Positions 62,875 through 64,000 of a stretch of 64,000 nucleotides of DNA are shown here, one piece after another. This stretch comes from Runella slithyformis DSM 19594. Lineage in GTDB: Bacteria > Bacteroidota > Bacteroidia > Cytophagales > Spirosomataceae. Numbering within the stretch: position 1 is the stretch's first letter; every line of letters begins with the position of its first letter. A program made the position numbers and the translations under genes. The stretch covers positions 6,399,001 to 6,463,000 of the forward strand of contig NC_015703.1 in NCBI RefSeq assembly GCF_000218895.1. The letters run 5' to 3'. The notes beneath the pieces were generated by a model, which made no database searches, had not been told where the DNA came from, and was given only the letters and a program-made list of their open reading frames with translations.

Positions 62875-63588
62875 ATGGGACGCGCATTTGAATACCGAAA
62901 AGCCAGTAAATTAAAACGTTGGGGAATGATGGCGAAGGTCTTCACCCGTATCGGTAAAGACATCGTAATGGCCGTAAAATCCGGAGGCTCTGATCCGCAG
63001 AACAACTCCCGTTTGCGGGCCATTATCCAAAATGCCAAGGCCGCCAACATGCCCAAAGAAAACGTAGAACGGGCCATCAAGCGGGCAATATCCAAAGATC
63101 AGGAAGATTACAAAGAGATCGTATACGAAGGGAAAGGTCCGCACGGAATCGCCATTCTGATCGAGGCTACAACCGATAACACCAATCGTACCGTGGCCAA
63201 CGTGCGCAGTTATTTCAATAAATTGGGCGGCACCCTGGGCACGTCCGGTATGCTGGATTATTTGTTTGACCGCAAATGCCTATTCAAGATCGCCAACGAA
63301 GGCATTGACCTGGAGGAACTGGAATTTGAACTCATTGACCTGGGCGGCGACGAGGTGTTTTTGGACGATGAAACCAACGAAATCAATATCTACGGCGAAT
63401 TCTCCGCTTTCGGGGCTATCCAGAAGTTTCTGGAAGAAAAAGGCTACGAACTGAAAGGCGCGGAATTTACGCGTATTCCGACGGAATTGAAGGAACTGAC
63501 CGAAGAGCAAATTGCCGAAGTGGACAAACTCATTGAGCGTCTGGAAGAAGACGATGACGTGCAGAATGTCTATACCAATATGAAGTAA
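62875..63588 (+). CDS. YebC/PmpR-family DNA-binding regulatory protein
   Basis: A 237-residue cytoplasmic protein of the YebC/TACO1 family (MGRAFEYRKASKLKRWGMMAKVFTRIGKDI, NMPKENVERAIKRA, YEGKGPHGIAILIEATTDN). Members act as DNA-binding transcription regulators or translational activators of polyproline stretches. The N-terminal GRAFEYRKASKLKRW is that of the Bacteroidota/gamma type. It is co-directional with lysA and 24 bases downstream, so the two are probably co-transcribed. Confidence 0.95.
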   Translation: MGRAFEYRKASKLKRWGMMAKVFTRIGKDIVMAVKSGGSDPQNNSRLRAIIQNAKAANMPKENVERAIKRAISKDQEDYKEIVYEGKGPHGIAILIEATTDNTNRTVANVRSYFNKLGGTLGTSGMLDYLFDRKCLFKIANEGIDLEELEFELIDLGGDEVFLDDETNEINIYGEFSAFGAIQKFLEEKGYELKGAEFTRIPTELKELTEEQIAEVDKLIERLEEDDDVQNVYTNMK

Positions 63589-63593
63589 AAAGG

Positions 63594-63627
63594 CTGTGCA
63601 GCAGGGTTCTCAAACCCTGCTGCACAG
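63594..63627. terminator. Hairpin after the YebC-family gene
   Basis: CTGTGCAGCAGGGTT (63594-63608) pairs perfectly with AACCCTGCTGCACAG (63613-63627), loop of four. There is no T run on either side, so termination may depend on Rho or the hairpin may protect the mRNA end. It lies between convergent genes. Confidence 0.7.
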
Positions 63628-63673
63628 TATCACCACCTTCAAGCCCAACAGAGGCTTCAGCACCGAAAATCTT

Positions 63674-64000
63674 CTATTCCAACTCTGCCTTTATTGATTG
63701 AATATATGTGAGTATTCCTTCAAAGTCTTCGGCTCGGAATCCTTTAAAATTTCCCTGATGTTTAAACCACGTGATCTGCCGTTTGGCATATCGTCGGGAG
63801 TTACGTTTCAGGAGACGAACCATTTCTTCGTACGCATATTGACCGTCCAAATACTCAAATACTTCTTTGTACCCCACCGTTTGAAGAGCATTGTGCGAAC
63901 GATACGCTGCCAGCGACCGAGCTTCTTCTACAAGCCCGGCGGCAAGCATGGCATCCATGCGAAGGTCAATACGGCGGTATAATTCATCGCGATCACGTTC
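63674..64000 (-). CDS. miaA: tRNA dimethylallyltransferase, C-terminal part (runs off the right edge)
   Basis: The minus-strand frame is open to the window edge and encodes about 108 residues ending at 63674. ERDRDELYRRIDLRMDAMLAAGL and NALQTVGYKEVFEYLDGQ, then VRLLKRNSRRYAKRQITWFKHQ, are the conserved C-terminal part of MiaA (the GYKE and RRYAKRQITWF motifs). MiaA adds a dimethylallyl group to A37 of tRNAs reading codons that start with U. The N-terminal P-loop half lies outside the window. Confidence 0.95.
   Translation of the reverse strand, partial: ERDRDELYRRIDLRMDAMLAAGLVEEARSLAAYRSHNALQTVGYKEVFEYLDGQYAYEEMVRLLKRNSRRYAKRQITWFKHQGNFKGFRAEDFEGILTYIQSIKAELE

Overview
The window looks like a chromosomal segment of a Bacteroidota bacterium, most likely order Cytophagales (Spirosoma/Runella/Dyadobacter type). 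The reasons are a SusC/SusD pair, an Oar-like TonB-dependent receptor, lipoproteins with DUF4397 and DUF4142 domains, a DUF4105 protein, large cytoplasmic multi-PAS hybrid kinases, and several promoters of the Bacteroidota form TTG/TTTG-N(16-22)-TAnnTTTG. Base composition looks intermediate and fairly even by eye. I see no intact insertion sequence, prophage, CRISPR array or rRNA operon. Family names come from reading the proteins; no database search was run.

Layout. 0.1-9.3 kb: thiolase, a possible HolD-like replication protein, an MFS transporter coupled to a secreted DUF1080 glycoside-active protein, a murA-led unit with a histidine-phosphatase lipoprotein, a pseudouridine synthase and a DUF4142 lipoprotein. 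9.4-21.8 kb: signalling block with a metallo-beta-lactamase-fold hydrolase, three soluble PAS histidine kinases (one with two kinase cores and an internal receiver), a gene-poor stretch ending in tRNA-Arg(ACG), a PhnP-like hydrolase and a single-domain response regulator. 22-32.7 kb: Oar-like TonB receptor with a DUF4397 lipoprotein, then a plus-strand run of rsmI, a DUF4105 protein, an inositol-monophosphatase-like enzyme, an esterase/SMP-30 fusion and a PepSY membrane protein.

32.7-47.6 kb is the most distinctive part. It holds seven large minus-strand genes: SusC, SusD, then two DUF1549/DUF1553 (PSCyt/PSD1) proteins alternating with two Tat-exported DUF1501 proteins, and a membrane-anchored haem-motif protein with LRR-like, chitobiase-C-like and discoidin-like parts. 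A 77-bp tandem repeat that folds into paired hairpins lies inside this block, and relatives of it occur elsewhere. I infer an envelope system for taking up and processing a polymer or complex ligand, possibly with a redox step; the substrate is unknown.

48-64 kb: SGNH hydrolase, an ECF sigma factor overlapping a possible anti-sigma/beta-barrel protein, and then mostly housekeeping and repair genes: fbp, fructosamine kinase, anmK, a double-DTG aspartyl protease with PDZ domain, tpiA, a lipoprotein of unknown function, a nitrilase-family amidase, a PhoD-like phosphatase, a methyltransferase, lysA, a YebC-family gene and the end of miaA at the right edge.
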